A DNA stretch of 64,000 nucleotides from VRUE01 sp044867645 (GTDB lineage: Bacteria; Actinomycetota; Thermoleophilia; Solirubrobacterales; 70-9): positions 1 through 64,000 of the forward strand of contig JBIOVI010000011.1 in the NCBI GenBank assembly GCA_044867645.1, given 5' to 3'. The notes below the pieces were generated by a model. It did not search any database. It saw nothing but the letters and a program-made list of their open reading frames with translations, and was not told where the DNA came from. Both the position numbers and the translations under genes were made by a program. Each line of letters opens with the position of its first letter. Positions within the stretch are counted from its first letter, which is position 1. Shown piece after piece: positions 14,901 through 23,187 of this stretch.

Positions 14901-16690
14901 ACCCGGAGGCGCTGGAGGAGGTCGAGGAGCAGCTCCAGCACCGAACCGAGGCGGGGCGTGCCCAGGATCGCGACGCCCTGCAGCAGGTGCTCAGAAACAT
15001 CGGCGACCTCAGCGCCGCCGAGTGCGCCGAGCGGGTGGCGGAGGGCTACTCGGCCGCCTCGATGCTGGAGAAGCTCGTCGCTGAGCGCCGGATTGCGGCC
15101 GTTCGGATCGCCGGCGAGGAGCGCTACATCGCCGGCGAGGACGCCGGCCTCTACCGCGACGCGCTTGGGGTACCGCCGCCCCCGGGTCTGCCGGAGACCT
15201 TCCTCGAGGAGCACCCAGACGCCGTGCGCGCCCTGGTCCGCCGTTACGCCCGCACCCACGGTCCTTTCCCAACCGCGCAGCTCGCCGCCCGTTACGGAGT
15301 CGACCCGACTCCGGCACTGCGCGAGCTGGATCGCGAGGGGGCGCTGGTCCGTGGCGAGCTGTTGCCGGGCGGGACCGAGCGCGAGTGGTGCGACACCGAC
15401 GTCCTGCGCCGGGTGCGGCGGGCCAGCCTGGCCCACCTGCGCCGCGAGGTCGAGCCGGCCGCCCGCGACCGGTTCGCCCGCTTCCTGCCGAGCTGGCAGA
15501 ACGTCGATGCTCACCGCGCCGCCGGTGCGGGGCCCGACCGGCTGCGCGACGCGCTGGTGCCGTTGCAGGGCGTCGCCCTGACGCCCAAGGTCTGGGAGGG
15601 GGACGTCTTGCCGCGCCGCCTCGGCGCCTACTCGCCGGCTTGGCTCGACGAGCTGTGCACCAGCGGCGAGCTGGTCTGGATCGGCGCCGGCTCGCGCGGC
15701 CGCAGCGACGGGCGCGTCGCCCTCTACTTCCGCGAAGACGTTCGCCTCGCCGGTCCGCCGCCCGCCAACGCGAAGCTGGAGCGGGCCGAGGGAGCTCCCC
15801 ATGATGCGATTCGCGAGCGGCTCGCCTCTGGCCCCTCCTTCTGGCTCGACCTGCTCGCCGACCTCGACTTCCCCACGGAGGAGCTGCATAACGCTCTTTG
15901 GGACCTGGCCTGGTCCGGTGAGGTGACCAACGATGCCTTCGCCCCGCTACGGGCGCCACGCTTGCGCTCGGTTCCACCGCACGAGCGCCAGGGTCGCCGC
16001 TTCGCCCGCCGCCGCTCCGCCGCCGGCGCCGCCGTGCAGGGCCGCTGGTCGTTGACCGCGCCGCTGTTCGAGGGGGCTCCCAGCGCTGGGCCAAGGCTGC
16101 GGGCCCAGGCCGAGCTGATGCTGGAGCGCTACGGGATCGTCACCCGCGAGACGGTACTCGCCGAGGGCGTCCCCGGTGGCTTCTCCACCCTCTACGCCGA
16201 GCTGGGCAACCTGGAGTTGCTCGGCACCGCTCGTCGCGGTTATTTCGTCGAGGGATTGGGCGGCGCCCAGTTCGCCCTGCCCGGCGCGGTCGAGCGACTG
16301 CGCTCTTTGCCGGAAGCGGATGGCTCCTTTCAGATCCTCGCGGCCACCGATCCGGCCAACCCCTACGGCGCGGCGCTGCCTTGGCCGAAGCCCCCGTCCG
16401 GCCGCCGTCCGGCCCGCGCCCCCGGCGCCCACGTCCTGCTCCGCGATGGCGAGCCGCTCGTCTACGTCGAGCGTGGCGGTCGCAGCATCCTCCGCCTCGT
16501 CGAGCTCGACGGCGCCGACCTGGCGGCGGCGATGCAGACCCTGACGGCGGCGGTCTCCGCCGGGCGCCTACCGAAGCTCGGGATAGAGAAGCTCGACGGC
16601 GAGCCGGTGATCGGATCCGGCCACGAGGACGCTCTGCTCGACGCCGGCTTCAGTCGCGGCCCGCGCAAACTGACCGCTTCGGCGCGATAA
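11993..16690 (+). CDS. lhr: Lhr-type large ATP-dependent helicase
   Basis: 1565 residues, the length of full Lhr proteins, which are superfamily-2 3'-5' DNA/RNA helicases of the repair family. Motifs: APTGSGKT (53-60, Walker A), TTPESLY (138-144), DEIHAVAQSKRGSHL (164-178, DEIH box), GLSATQRP (251-258), AHHGSLSHEER (417-427), ATSSLELGIDMG (444-455) and QRVGRAGH. Then come the winged-helix and large Lhr C-terminal domains. Translation starts at TTG 11993. Two low-complexity inserts interrupt the core at residues about 193-245 and 363-412; both are encoded by palindromic DNA (separate entries). The insertions fall in surface loops, so the enzyme is probably functional. Confidence 0.92.
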   Translation: MSTDPKTSARSDSLAPFSDPVRHWFESSFEGPTPAQAGGWEAISGGSNALICAPTGSGKTLAAFLWGIDKLSQAAQLGGGVRIVYVSPLKALSYDIERNLRAPLRGIGADISVGLRTGDTSQAERRAMRKTPPDILITTPESLYLILSSDAREILTGVEAVIVDEIHAVAQSKRGSHLALTLERLDHLVETHAPQAAGPVTEEVSGQALGFSPEENGGPAEQEGRKTGRRARPDTSSAPPAAETQGVQRIGLSATQRPLERIAKFLVGPKRACEIVDAGVAKELDLEIVVPVEDMAEPGAPNFPNSDGVPAEGEPLAHVRSIWPAIYPELLKLVREHTSTIIFVNARRAAERLAKRLNELANDEPSGELPATEHAGTQPAGPVGAGDPPPPAVAKASSGEVPPTPPPAGEAPEIARAHHGSLSHEERTVVEEMLKSGQLPCLVATSSLELGIDMGAVDLVIQVESPKSVSRGLQRVGRAGHSLGEVSRGRIFPKFRADLLECAVVARRMRDGAIEETVIPQNPLDVLAQHLVSMAALDEWEVDEVERLVTATEPFGELSREQLENVLDMLDGRYPSDRFAELRPRIVWDRTRGTMHGRKGSRSLVVTNAGTIPDRGLYGVHLPDGRRVGELDEEMVYEARAGQTFLLGATTWRIEEITRDRVIVTPAPGLPGAVPFWKGDGIGRPAELGRAIGAFSREAVSREPAELAGEYDLDRRAAENLVAYLREQQAATRVVPSDETIVVERFRDEIGDWRLCVLSPFGGRVHSAWGLALGQKIREELELEADAIWSDDGIVIHLPDADDPPPADLVMVEPDELEDLVVRELSGSALFGARFRENASRSLLIPRAYPGKRTPLWQQRLKSQSLLEVARDFPRFPVILETYRECLRDVLDLPSLREILTDLHSRKLGLVEVETPTASPFASSLLFDYVATYMYEGDTPNAERRAAALALDRDLLRELLGQEELRELIDPEALEEVEEQLQHRTEAGRAQDRDALQQVLRNIGDLSAAECAERVAEGYSAASMLEKLVAERRIAAVRIAGEERYIAGEDAGLYRDALGVPPPPGLPETFLEEHPDAVRALVRRYARTHGPFPTAQLAARYGVDPTPALRELDREGALVRGELLPGGTEREWCDTDVLRRVRRASLAHLRREVEPAARDRFARFLPSWQNVDAHRAAGAGPDRLRDALVPLQGVALTPKVWEGDVLPRRLGAYSPAWLDELCTSGELVWIGAGSRGRSDGRVALYFREDVRLAGPPPANAKLERAEGAPHDAIRERLASGPSFWLDLLADLDFPTEELHNALWDLAWSGEVTNDAFAPLRAPRLRSVPPHERQGRRFARRRSAAGAAVQGRWSLTAPLFEGAPSAGPRLRAQAELMLERYGIVTRETVLAEGVPGGFSTLYAELGNLELLGTARRGYFVEGLGGAQFALPGAVERLRSLPEADGSFQILAATDPANPYGAALPWPKPPSGRRPARAPGAHVLLRDGEPLVYVERGGRSILRLVELDGADLAAAMQTLTAAVSAGRLPKLGIEKLDGEPVIGSGHEDALLDAGFSRGPRKLTASAR
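12580..12715. repeat. In-frame palindromic insert 1 in lhr
   Basis: CGGAGGAGGTGTCCGGCC (12594-12611) is exactly matched in reverse by 12687-12704. TTTTTCGCC (12622-12630) is matched by 12663-12671, and GGCGGGT (12580-12586) by ACCCGCC (12709-12715). The whole 136 bases can fold into one long hairpin. It encodes about 45 residues between TLERLD and the QRIGLSAT motif III, where other Lhr proteins have a short link. It begins with GCGGGTCCTGTC, encoding AGPV, as does insert 2. Confidence 0.75.
13127..13218. repeat. In-frame palindromic insert 2 in lhr
   Basis: CCCGCGGGT (13127-13135) is matched by ACCCGCGGG (13210-13218). Inside, the GGCGCAGGGGACC.CCTCCCC arm pairs with 13186-13206, and AGCTAAAGCT marks the centre. 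It shares with insert 1 its opening 12-mer GCGGGTCCTGTC (13130-13141) in the same reading frame (AGPV) and a CCACCCGC ending (PPA). It encodes a Pro/Gly/Ala-rich loop just before the ARAHHGS helicase motif. Confidence 0.7.
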
Positions 16691-16698
16691 TCCCAGCC

Positions 16699-17406
16699 GT
16701 GCCCGATTCGGAGGAGAGCTTGAGCCCGGTCGAGCTGCTGCGCAGCGTGCCGCTCTTCTCCGACCTCGAGCAGGGTGAGCTGGAGCGCTTTTCCCGGGTC
16801 GCCGTGCCCCGTTCCTTCCCCGCCGCGATCCGCGTCTTCCACGAGGGCGACCATTCCGATGCCTGCTACATCGTCCGCTCCGGCAGCTTCCGCGTCACCC
16901 GTGAGCACTCCGACGGCCGCGCGATCACGTTGGCGACGCTCGGGCCAGGTGACATCTTCGGCGAGCTGGCGATGCTCGACGGCGAGGTGCGTTCGGCCAG
17001 CGTCGAAGCACTGACCGACGGTGAGCTGCTCGCTCTGCCGGCCGGCGAGGTGCGGTCCCTTCTGGCCCGTCACCCGGAGATCACGGTGAAGCTGGTCGCC
17101 GCCCTCGTTCGTCGCCTGCGCGCCGCCAACGAGCGGATCTCACGCCAGTCCTTCCAGACCGTCCCCAGCCGGGTCGCCGGCGTGCTCTCCCAGCTGGTCG
17201 CCGAAGAGACCCCCGGCGAAGGCGAGGGCGATGGTGGAGAGGTGACGATTCGGATGAATCAGGCCGATCTCGCTCAGCTTGCGGGGACCTCACGCGAGAG
17301 CGTCAGCCGCTTCCTCGCGGATCTCGAGCGGGCCGGGATCGTCCGACCCGGCCGTGGCCGGGTCACAGTCCTGGCTCCCGCCAAGCTGCGCAACTACATC
17401 TTCTGA
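16699..17406 (+). CDS. Crp/Fnr-family transcription regulator
   Basis: 235 residues. A cyclic-nucleotide-binding-type beta-barrel (about 10-125) contains GDIFGELAMLDGEVRSAS (84-101), the phosphate-binding cassette. A long dimer helix follows (125-150), then a winged helix with MNQADLAQLAGTSRESVSRFLADLE (186-210) as recognition region. RS/SAS in the cassette is compatible with cAMP or another ligand, and there is no FNR cysteine cluster. A Glu/Gly-rich insert (170-181) precedes the HTH. It starts at GTG 16699, 8 bases after lhr; TTG 16720 next to GGAGGAGA is an alternative. pcm follows after one base, so these genes may be co-transcribed. Confidence 0.87.
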   Translation: MPDSEESLSPVELLRSVPLFSDLEQGELERFSRVAVPRSFPAAIRVFHEGDHSDACYIVRSGSFRVTREHSDGRAITLATLGPGDIFGELAMLDGEVRSASVEALTDGELLALPAGEVRSLLARHPEITVKLVAALVRRLRAANERISRQSFQTVPSRVAGVLSQLVAEETPGEGEGDGGEVTIRMNQADLAQLAGTSRESVSRFLADLERAGIVRPGRGRVTVLAPAKLRNYIF

Positions 17407-17407
17407 A

Positions 17408-18055
17408 GTGACCGACTTCGCGGAGCTGCGCGCGCGGATGGTCGAGCGGCAGCTACGCCGCCGCGGCATCTCCGACGAGCGCGTGCTATCGGCGATGGGC
17501 GAAGTGCCACGCGAGAAGTTCGTGTCGGAGCCCCACCGCCGCCATGCCTATTCCGACTCGGCACTGGCGATCGGCGAGGGGCAGACGATCTCCCAGCCCT
17601 GGATCGTCGCCGCGATTTGTCAGGCGCTGGATCTGAGTGGAGACGAGCGCGTGCTCGAGGTTGGCACCGGCTCGGGCTACTCGACCGCTGTATTGGGCCG
17701 ACTCGCCGCCGAGGTGATCGGGGTCGAGCGCCACCAGTCGCTGGCCTTGGGTGCGCGCCGGGTCCTCGACTCGCTGGGCGTGGTCGATGTCGAGGTCATC
17801 GTCGGCGACGGCAGCCGCGGCGTCCCGGAGCGAGCGCCATTCGAGGCGATCGCCGTCCACGCCACCGCCCCTGCACCTCCACTGACCCTGCTCGGGCAGC
17901 TAGCCGACGACGGTCGCCTCGTCGTCCCGATCGCGTCCGACGCGGCCGACCTGCTGACCGTCTTTCACCGGCACGGCGACGCGCTCAGCAGCGAGGTGAT
18001 CGGTCCCTGCCGCTTCGTTCCCCTGATCGGCGAGGAGGGTTTCGCCTCGGGTTGA
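17408..18055 (+). CDS. pcm: Protein-L-isoaspartate O-methyltransferase
   Basis: Methylates isoaspartyl residues in damaged proteins using S-adenosylmethionine. 215 residues, close to the usual size. Features: the N-terminal substrate segment VPREKFVSEPHRRHAYSD (33-50), IGEGQTISQPWIVA (55-68), which is diagnostic for the family, and SAM motif I VLEVGTGSGYSTAVLG (82-97). GTG start 17408 lies one base after the Crp/Fnr stop. It is convergent with the RTX-like gene, 11 bases away. Confidence 0.9.
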   Translation: MTDFAELRARMVERQLRRRGISDERVLSAMGEVPREKFVSEPHRRHAYSDSALAIGEGQTISQPWIVAAICQALDLSGDERVLEVGTGSGYSTAVLGRLAAEVIGVERHQSLALGARRVLDSLGVVDVEVIVGDGSRGVPERAPFEAIAVHATAPAPPLTLLGQLADDGRLVVPIASDAADLLTVFHRHGDALSSEVIGPCRFVPLIGEEGFASG

Positions 18056-18066
18056 TCGCCCGACGC

Positions 18067-19950
18067 TCAGCAGCCGATCGGCCCGGGGTCGGCGCGATCC
18101 TTGATCACGTCGTCGTCCCCGCCGCCGCCGCAGCTGATCAGCTTGTCGTGCTTGCCGTCGACGGCGTCGATGAAGTCGTTGCCGCCCTTGCCGTAGAAGC
18201 TGTCGGCGCCGAGGTGACCCAGGAAGCTGTTCTCGCCGCCGTCGCCGATCAGGACATCGGGCCCGTCGGATCCCTCGAGGCTCTCGTTGTTGCCACCGAC
18301 TTGGTCTAGATTGCCGCAGCCGGGCGGGCCGCCGGTGCCGCCGAGCTCGACCTTGAGGGTCGCGTCGGATCGTCCGTAGGAGACGGTGTCGTCGCCCGGT
18401 CCGCCATCGTAGGAGTGGCCTTGGCAGGTCGCGACCGAGGAGACGAGCAGGTCGTTGCCCGGTCCGCCGAAGAGGTCATCGCCGCCGGGATCGGCGTAGA
18501 GGACGTCGCTGCCGGCGTTGCCGACCAACGTGTCGCTGCCATTGTCGGGGCCGTTGTAGTTCTCGCCAGCCTCGAGCACGTCGTCGCCGGGCCCGCCGCT
18601 GAGCGAGTCCGATCCGGCGTTGCCATTGGCGCGCACCTTGACCCCAGCCGGGACACTGCCGTCGATGTCGATGCTGTCGTTGCCGCCGTCGCCGGTGATT
18701 ACGAGCAGGCCGGTTGCGGCTGCGGTCGGGCAGGTAGCTACCGTCGGGCTCGCCTGCGAGCAGCCGTCGCCGGCGAAGACGCCGGCGTCGTCGGAGACGG
18801 TCCAGCCGCCGCTGTAGGAGACGTGGATGTGGTCGTCAGCGGCGTCGCCCTGGACGACGAGGCTGGTGCCGTCGAGGCCTTGGTTGAGGATCACGAAGGT
18901 CCCCTCGCCCGGAGGGGTTTCCTCGACGCCGCAGGAGTGCTCGACCGAGAAAGCCTCGCAATCGTCGCTGCCGGCGCCGCCGAACGCTTCGTCGGCGCCG
19001 CCCGCGCCGCTCAGGTCGTCGTTGCCGACCCCGCCGTCGAGGCGGTTGCCGTCGCCGTCGCCGACGATCTCGTCGCCCTGCGGCGAGCCGACGACGTCCT
19101 CGAAACCCTGCAGGGTGTCGTGGCCGTCGCCTTTGGAGGTGCCTGCGCCGAGGTTCACGATCACGCCCCCACGCGTAGCGCTTGCGTAGGAGACGATGTC
19201 GCGCGCCCCGCCGCCGCCATTCAGCGTGTCGATGCCGCTGTCGCCGCGGACGATGTCGCCGTCGCCGTCGCCGCCATCGGCGTTGTCGATTCCCGTCCCG
19301 GCGAAGACGAAGTCGCTGTCGCCGCCGCCCTCGAGCTCCGGGTCGTCGCCGGCGCCGCCGTCGATCCGGTCGCTGCCGGCGCCGCCGTCGAGCCGGTCGT
19401 TGCCCTTGTCTCCGTAGAGCCAGTCGTCGCCGCCGTCGCCGATCGCTTCATCGCTGCCTTTGTCGCCGATCAGCACGTCGCCGTCGCTGCCACCGATCAT
19501 GCGGTCCGGGCCTTTGGCGCCGCGGATCTCGTCGCTGCCGCCGCCGCCGACGAGGCTGTCCTTGCCCTCGGCGCCGACGAGGCCGTCGTTGCCGCCGCCG
19601 CCCTCGATGTGGTCGGAGCCGGTGTCGCCTGCGAGCCTGTCATCGCCAGCGTCGCCGTAGAGAGCGTCGAAGCCGCGTCCGCCGTGGATCGAGTCATCGC
19701 CCGGCCCGCCGCAGATCCTGTCGTTGCCGTTCGGCCCACCGGAGATCTTGTCGTCGCCGCCACCGCCGTAGATCACGTCGCTGGCCTTCTTGCCGACGAT
19801 GACGTCGTTGCCGGCCGTGCCGACGATCGTCGCGTGCTTGCCCGCGCAGGTTGCCGCTGAGGCCCGTCCGACCCCTGCGACGAGCAGCAGTGCGCTGCAG
19901 GCGACAAAGATCGCGATGGCCGTAAGTGGGCGGGCGGCGGCGAATGACAT
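18067..19950 (-). CDS. Secreted RTX-type (haemolysin-type) calcium-binding repeat protein
   Basis: 627 residues with a signal peptide (about 1-33, ending ASAAT). Many GGxGxDx nonapeptide repeats follow (for example GGGGDDKISGG, GGPGDDSIHGG, GGSDGDVLIGDKGSD), the parallel beta-roll that binds Ca2+. A non-repeat segment near residues 345-440, with paired Cys (SVEHSC, DGCSQASPTVATC), splits two repeat blocks. No toxin or enzyme domain is visible, so it is probably a surface or extracellular structural protein. The ATG at 19950 is chosen for the GGGGGG Shine-Dalgarno run just upstream and the signal peptide. The classical RTX C-terminal type-I secretion signal is not apparent, and a Sec signal replaces it. 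Confidence 0.85.
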   Translation of the reverse strand: MSFAAARPLTAIAIFVACSALLLVAGVGRASAATCAGKHATIVGTAGNDVIVGKKASDVIYGGGGDDKISGGPNGNDRICGGPGDDSIHGGRGFDALYGDAGDDRLAGDTGSDHIEGGGGNDGLVGAEGKDSLVGGGGSDEIRGAKGPDRMIGGSDGDVLIGDKGSDEAIGDGGDDWLYGDKGNDRLDGGAGSDRIDGGAGDDPELEGGGDSDFVFAGTGIDNADGGDGDGDIVRGDSGIDTLNGGGGARDIVSYASATRGGVIVNLGAGTSKGDGHDTLQGFEDVVGSPQGDEIVGDGDGNRLDGGVGNDDLSGAGGADEAFGGAGSDDCEAFSVEHSCGVEETPPGEGTFVILNQGLDGTSLVVQGDAADDHIHVSYSGGWTVSDDAGVFAGDGCSQASPTVATCPTAAATGLLVITGDGGNDSIDIDGSVPAGVKVRANGNAGSDSLSGGPGDDVLEAGENYNGPDNGSDTLVGNAGSDVLYADPGGDDLFGGPGNDLLVSSVATCQGHSYDGGPGDDTVSYGRSDATLKVELGGTGGPPGCGNLDQVGGNNESLEGSDGPDVLIGDGGENSFLGHLGADSFYGKGGNDFIDAVDGKHDKLISCGGGGDDDVIKDRADPGPIGC

Positions 19951-20113
19951 CGTGCCCCCCCATCGACCCGCCTTCCACCTTCCTACACCCCTGACATACG
20001 ACAACCGTCCAAGCCCGCGGCGGTCGACGCCATAAGGTGTCAACTCCCGGGAGCGCCGCCGATTACCCGATGCGCTGACCGCGCGCGGCGAGGTCAGATA
20101 CGCTCGCACCGCC

Positions 20114-20518
20114 ATGCGCGGCGGCATCTACGTGCTCAACTTCTATTCCACGGTTTTCGTCGACCAGCTGAAGCGGGGTCGCAAGACTGCGACCATCCGG
20201 CTCGGCGACAAGACCACCAAGTACGAGCGCGGCCAGGTGGTCTGGATCACGGTCGGCTTCCGTCACAGCCCGCGCGAGAAAATCTTTGCGGCGGTGATCG
20301 ACGACGTCGAGGTGAAGAAGGTGGGCGACCTCTCGCCGCGGGACATCGAGCACGACAACCCCGAGTTTCGCCGGCTCGAGGACGAGGTCAAGTTCCTCGA
20401 ACAGATCTACGGTCGCACGATCGGAGCCGACGACATCGTCACGGTGATCCGCTTCTCGCAGATCGTCGAGCCGCCGGGGGCGCACTTCGGCAACGGAGAG
20501 ACCCCGCACCACAATTAG
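20114..20518 (+). CDS. ASCH-domain-like small protein
   Basis: 134 residues. YVLNFYSTVFVDQLKRGRKTATIRLGDKTTKYERGQVVWITVGFR (8-52) resembles the ASCH/PUA-like fold: a conserved Lys/Thr segment followed by a beta-strand pair that holds RNA or modified nucleosides. A cysteine-free core and an acidic C-terminal half follow. The role is unknown; ASCH proteins are proposed to act on RNA. It starts 164 bases from the divergent RTX-like gene and 12 bases before the SRPBCC gene, so the two are probably co-transcribed. Confidence 0.65.
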   Translation: MRGGIYVLNFYSTVFVDQLKRGRKTATIRLGDKTTKYERGQVVWITVGFRHSPREKIFAAVIDDVEVKKVGDLSPRDIEHDNPEFRRLEDEVKFLEQIYGRTIGADDIVTVIRFSQIVEPPGAHFGNGETPHHN

Positions 20519-20530
20519 CGTCGGAGTTCT

Positions 20531-21004
20531 ATGGCCCACTATGCCTTCCTCACCACCTGGCTGCTCGATTCGCCGCGCGAGCCGGTCTGGGAAGCGATCT
20601 ACGACCAGGAGCGCTGGCCTGAGTGGTGGCGGGGTGTCGAGGAGGTAGAGGAAAGGAACGGCGGGGATGGCGGTGGAGTCGGCGCGGTCTCGCGAATGGT
20701 CTGGAAGAGCCTGCTTCCCTACCGAGTCGAGTTCGAGGTGACCACGACTAGGGTCGAGCGACCGCATCTGCTGGAGGCCGATGCGGTCGGCGAGCTGGCG
20801 GGAGTCGGCCGCTGGCGGCTCTACGAGCAGGATGGCGTCACTGCTGTCCTCTACGAGTGGAACGTGGCGACGACGAAGCCATGGATGAACCTCTTGGCGC
20901 CGATCGCTCGGCCGGCGTTCGAGTGGAACCACGACTGGGTGATGTCGCATGGCGGCACGGGGATCGCCAAGCTGCTCGACTGCAGGCTGCTTGCCAGCGG
21001 ATAG
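20531..21004 (+). CDS. SRPBCC (START-like) family protein
   Basis: 157 residues with the helix-grip layout: the N-terminal strand HYAFLTTWLLDSPREPVWEAIYDQERWPEWW (3-33), a long antiparallel sheet, and a C-terminal helix (FEWNHDWVMSHGGTGIAKLLD). PxxVWxxixDxxxwPxWW is typical of polyketide-cyclase/coenzyme Q-binding proteins. Ligand unknown. It ends 53 bases before the CIRCE operator of groESL. Confidence 0.72.
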   Translation: MAHYAFLTTWLLDSPREPVWEAIYDQERWPEWWRGVEEVEERNGGDGGGVGAVSRMVWKSLLPYRVEFEVTTTRVERPHLLEADAVGELAGVGRWRLYEQDGVTAVLYEWNVATTKPWMNLLAPIARPAFEWNHDWVMSHGGTGIAKLLDCRLLASG

Positions 21005-21056
21005 TGCCCGCGGTTGGGTCAGCGCAGACCCCGGCCTATCGCTATCTTTACGTTCG

Positions 21057-21083
21057 TTGGCACTCACCTGTGTAGAGTGCCAG
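21057..21083. promoter_or_regulatory. CIRCE operator of groESL
   Basis: TTGGCACTC-N9-GAGTGCCAG matches the HrcA-binding CIRCE consensus (TTAGCACTC-N9-GAGTGCTAA), with one compensated change in each arm. It lies 82 bases before groES. HrcA represses chaperonin genes through this site until heat shock. No hrcA is in the window. Confidence 0.92.
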
Positions 21084-21164
21084 CGCCCAGAGATCGCTGA
21101 AACGGCTCTGAGGCCTCATTTTCAAGACTTTGACCAGTAAACCACCCATAACGGAGGTCCACGG

Positions 21165-21455
21165 ATGAAGCTGAAGCCCCTCGGGGACCGGCTGATCGTC
21201 AAGCCGATCGAGGAGGAGGAGACGACCGCAAGCGGCATCGTCCTCCCCGACACGGCGAAAGAGAAGCCGCAGAAGGGCAAGGTCGTCGCCGTCGGCGATG
21301 GCAAATGGGACGAGGACGGGGAGAAGCGAATCCCACTCGACGTCGCGGAGGGGGACGAGGTCCTCTACTCCAAGTACGGCGGCAACGACATCGTCGTCGA
21401 CGGCGAGGACCTACTCGTGCTGAAAGAGTCGGACGTACTCGCCAAGCTCGGCTAG
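21165..21455 (+). CDS. groES: Co-chaperonin GroES
   Basis: 96-residue heptameric lid of GroEL. It has the N-terminal LKPLGDRLIVKPIEEEETTASGIVLPDTA (mobile loop about 17-32), then GKVVAVGDG and the roof/core motif DEVLYSKYGGNDIVVDGEDLLVLKESDVLA. GGAGG lies at a good distance before the ATG. groEL follows after 45 bases, and the CIRCE element upstream places both under heat-shock control. Confidence 0.97.
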   Translation: MKLKPLGDRLIVKPIEEEETTASGIVLPDTAKEKPQKGKVVAVGDGKWDEDGEKRIPLDVAEGDEVLYSKYGGNDIVVDGEDLLVLKESDVLAKLG

Positions 21456-21500
21456 ACCCCGCCAAACAGGACTTAGAGAGACCAAGGAGGAAGGAACCGA

Positions 21501-23141
21501 ATGGCTCACAAGGAGCTGAAGTACAAAGAGGAGGCGCGGGGGGCCCTGCAGGCCGGCGTCGACGCAGTCGCCGACGCGGTCAAGGTCACCCTCGGCCCGA
21601 AGGGCCGCTACGTCGTGCTCGACAAAAAGTTCGGGGCGCCGACGATTACCAACGACGGCGTCACCATCGCCCGCGAGGTCGAGGTCGAGGACGTCTTCGA
21701 GAACCAGGGCGCCCAGCTGGTCCGCGAGGTCGCAACGGCGACCAACGACGTCGCTGGCGACGGCACCACCACGGCGACCCTGCTGGCCCAGATCATCGTC
21801 CGCCAGGGCCTCAAGAACGTCGCCGCCGGCGCCAACCCGCTGGCCCTGCGCCGCGGGATCGAGAAGGCCGTCGACGAGGTAGTCGAGAACCTGCGCGAGA
21901 AGCAGTCCAAGGAGGTCGCCGGCAAGGAGCAGATCGCCCGCGTCGCCGCCATCTCCGCCGCCGACGATGAGATCGGCAACGTGATCGCCGATGCGATCGA
22001 GAAAGTCGGCAAAGACGGCGTCGTCAACGTCGAGGAGGGCCAGACCTTCGGCATGGAGCTGGAGTTCACCGAGGGAATGCAGTTCGACAAGGGCTACATC
22101 TCGCCGTACATGGTCACCGACCAGGACCGCATGGAGGCGGTGCTGGAGGACCCCTACATCCTCATTGCCAACCAAAAAATCGGCTCCGTGCGGGACATCC
22201 TGCCGGTGCTCGAGCAGGTGATGCAGGGCGGCAAGCCGCTGCTGATCGTCGCCGAGGACGTCGAGGGGGAGTGCCTCGCGACCCTCGTCGTCAACAAGCT
22301 GCGCGGCACCTTCACCGGCGTCGCGGTCAAGGCACCAGGCTTCGGCGACCGCCGCAAGCGGATGCTCGAGGACATCTCGATCCTCACCGGCGGCGAGGTG
22401 ATCACCGAGGAGATGGGCCTCAAACTGGAGAACACCCAGCTCTCACAGCTCGGTAAAGCGCGTCGTGTCGTCGTTTCCAAGGACACGACGACGATCATCG
22501 ACGGTGCCGGCGATCCCGAGGACATCAAAGGCCGGATCAACCAGATCAAGCAGGAGATCGAGAACACCGACTCCGACTTCGATCGCGAGAAGCTCCAAGA
22601 GCGGCTCGCCAAGTTGGCCGGTGGTGTCGCGGTGGTCAAGGTCGGCGCCGCCACCGAGACCGAGATGAAGGAGAAAAAGCACCGCGTCGAGGACGCCCTG
22701 CAGGCGACCCGAGCGGCGCTCGAGGAGGGTGTCGTGCCGGGCGGCGGCGTCGCGTTGCTGAATGCGCAGACCGACCTCGACCCCGACAAGCTCGACGAGC
22801 CCGACGAGGCGACCGGTGCCCGCATCGTCCATCGCTCGCTCGAGGAGCCGGTCCGCCAGATCGCCGAGAACTCCGGCCTGGAGGGCTCGGTCGTCGTCAA
22901 CAAGGTCCGGGACCTGAAAGCGGGCGAAGGCCTCAACGCGGCCAACGGCGAGTACGGCGACCTGATCAAGGCCGGCGTAATCGACCCGACCATGGTGACC
23001 CGGTCGGCGCTGCAGAACGCCGCCTCGATCGCCAAGAACATCCTCGTCACCGAGGCGATCATCGCCGAGCCGCCCGAGAAGGACGGCGCCGGCGGTGGGA
23101 TGCCCGGCGGTGGCATGCCGGACATGGGCGGGATGATGTAA
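21501..23141 (+). CDS. groEL: Chaperonin GroEL
   Basis: 546 residues, the 60-kDa ATP-driven folding chamber. Visible are LGPKGRYVVLDKKFGAPTITNDGVTIARE, the ATP site DVAGDGTTTATLLAQ, the apical KAPGFGDRRKRMLEDI and the family signature AALEEGVVPGGG. The C-terminal tail GGGMPGGGMPDMGGMM is the Gly-Met-rich tail that lines the cavity of the main folding chaperonin. The Shine-Dalgarno AAGGAGGAAGG is strong. A 12-bp terminator follows 46 bases after the stop. Confidence 0.98.
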   Translation: MAHKELKYKEEARGALQAGVDAVADAVKVTLGPKGRYVVLDKKFGAPTITNDGVTIAREVEVEDVFENQGAQLVREVATATNDVAGDGTTTATLLAQIIVRQGLKNVAAGANPLALRRGIEKAVDEVVENLREKQSKEVAGKEQIARVAAISAADDEIGNVIADAIEKVGKDGVVNVEEGQTFGMELEFTEGMQFDKGYISPYMVTDQDRMEAVLEDPYILIANQKIGSVRDILPVLEQVMQGGKPLLIVAEDVEGECLATLVVNKLRGTFTGVAVKAPGFGDRRKRMLEDISILTGGEVITEEMGLKLENTQLSQLGKARRVVVSKDTTTIIDGAGDPEDIKGRINQIKQEIENTDSDFDREKLQERLAKLAGGVAVVKVGAATETEMKEKKHRVEDALQATRAALEEGVVPGGGVALLNAQTDLDPDKLDEPDEATGARIVHRSLEEPVRQIAENSGLEGSVVVNKVRDLKAGEGLNAANGEYGDLIKAGVIDPTMVTRSALQNAASIAKNILVTEAIIAEPPEKDGAGGGMPGGGMPDMGGMM

Positions 23142-23187
23142 CCACGCCTTGCCAGGCGTATCCTCGCCCTAACAGGCGAGTGACTTT

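Noticed and set aside
13802..15889. 695-codon frame opposite lhr
   Set aside because: Antisense shadow of a conserved helicase gene; the composition is typical of complementary GC-rich codons.
18415..19860. 481-codon plus-strand frame opposite the RTX-like gene
   Set aside because: The Ala/Val-rich repeats simply mirror the RTX repeats on the other strand.
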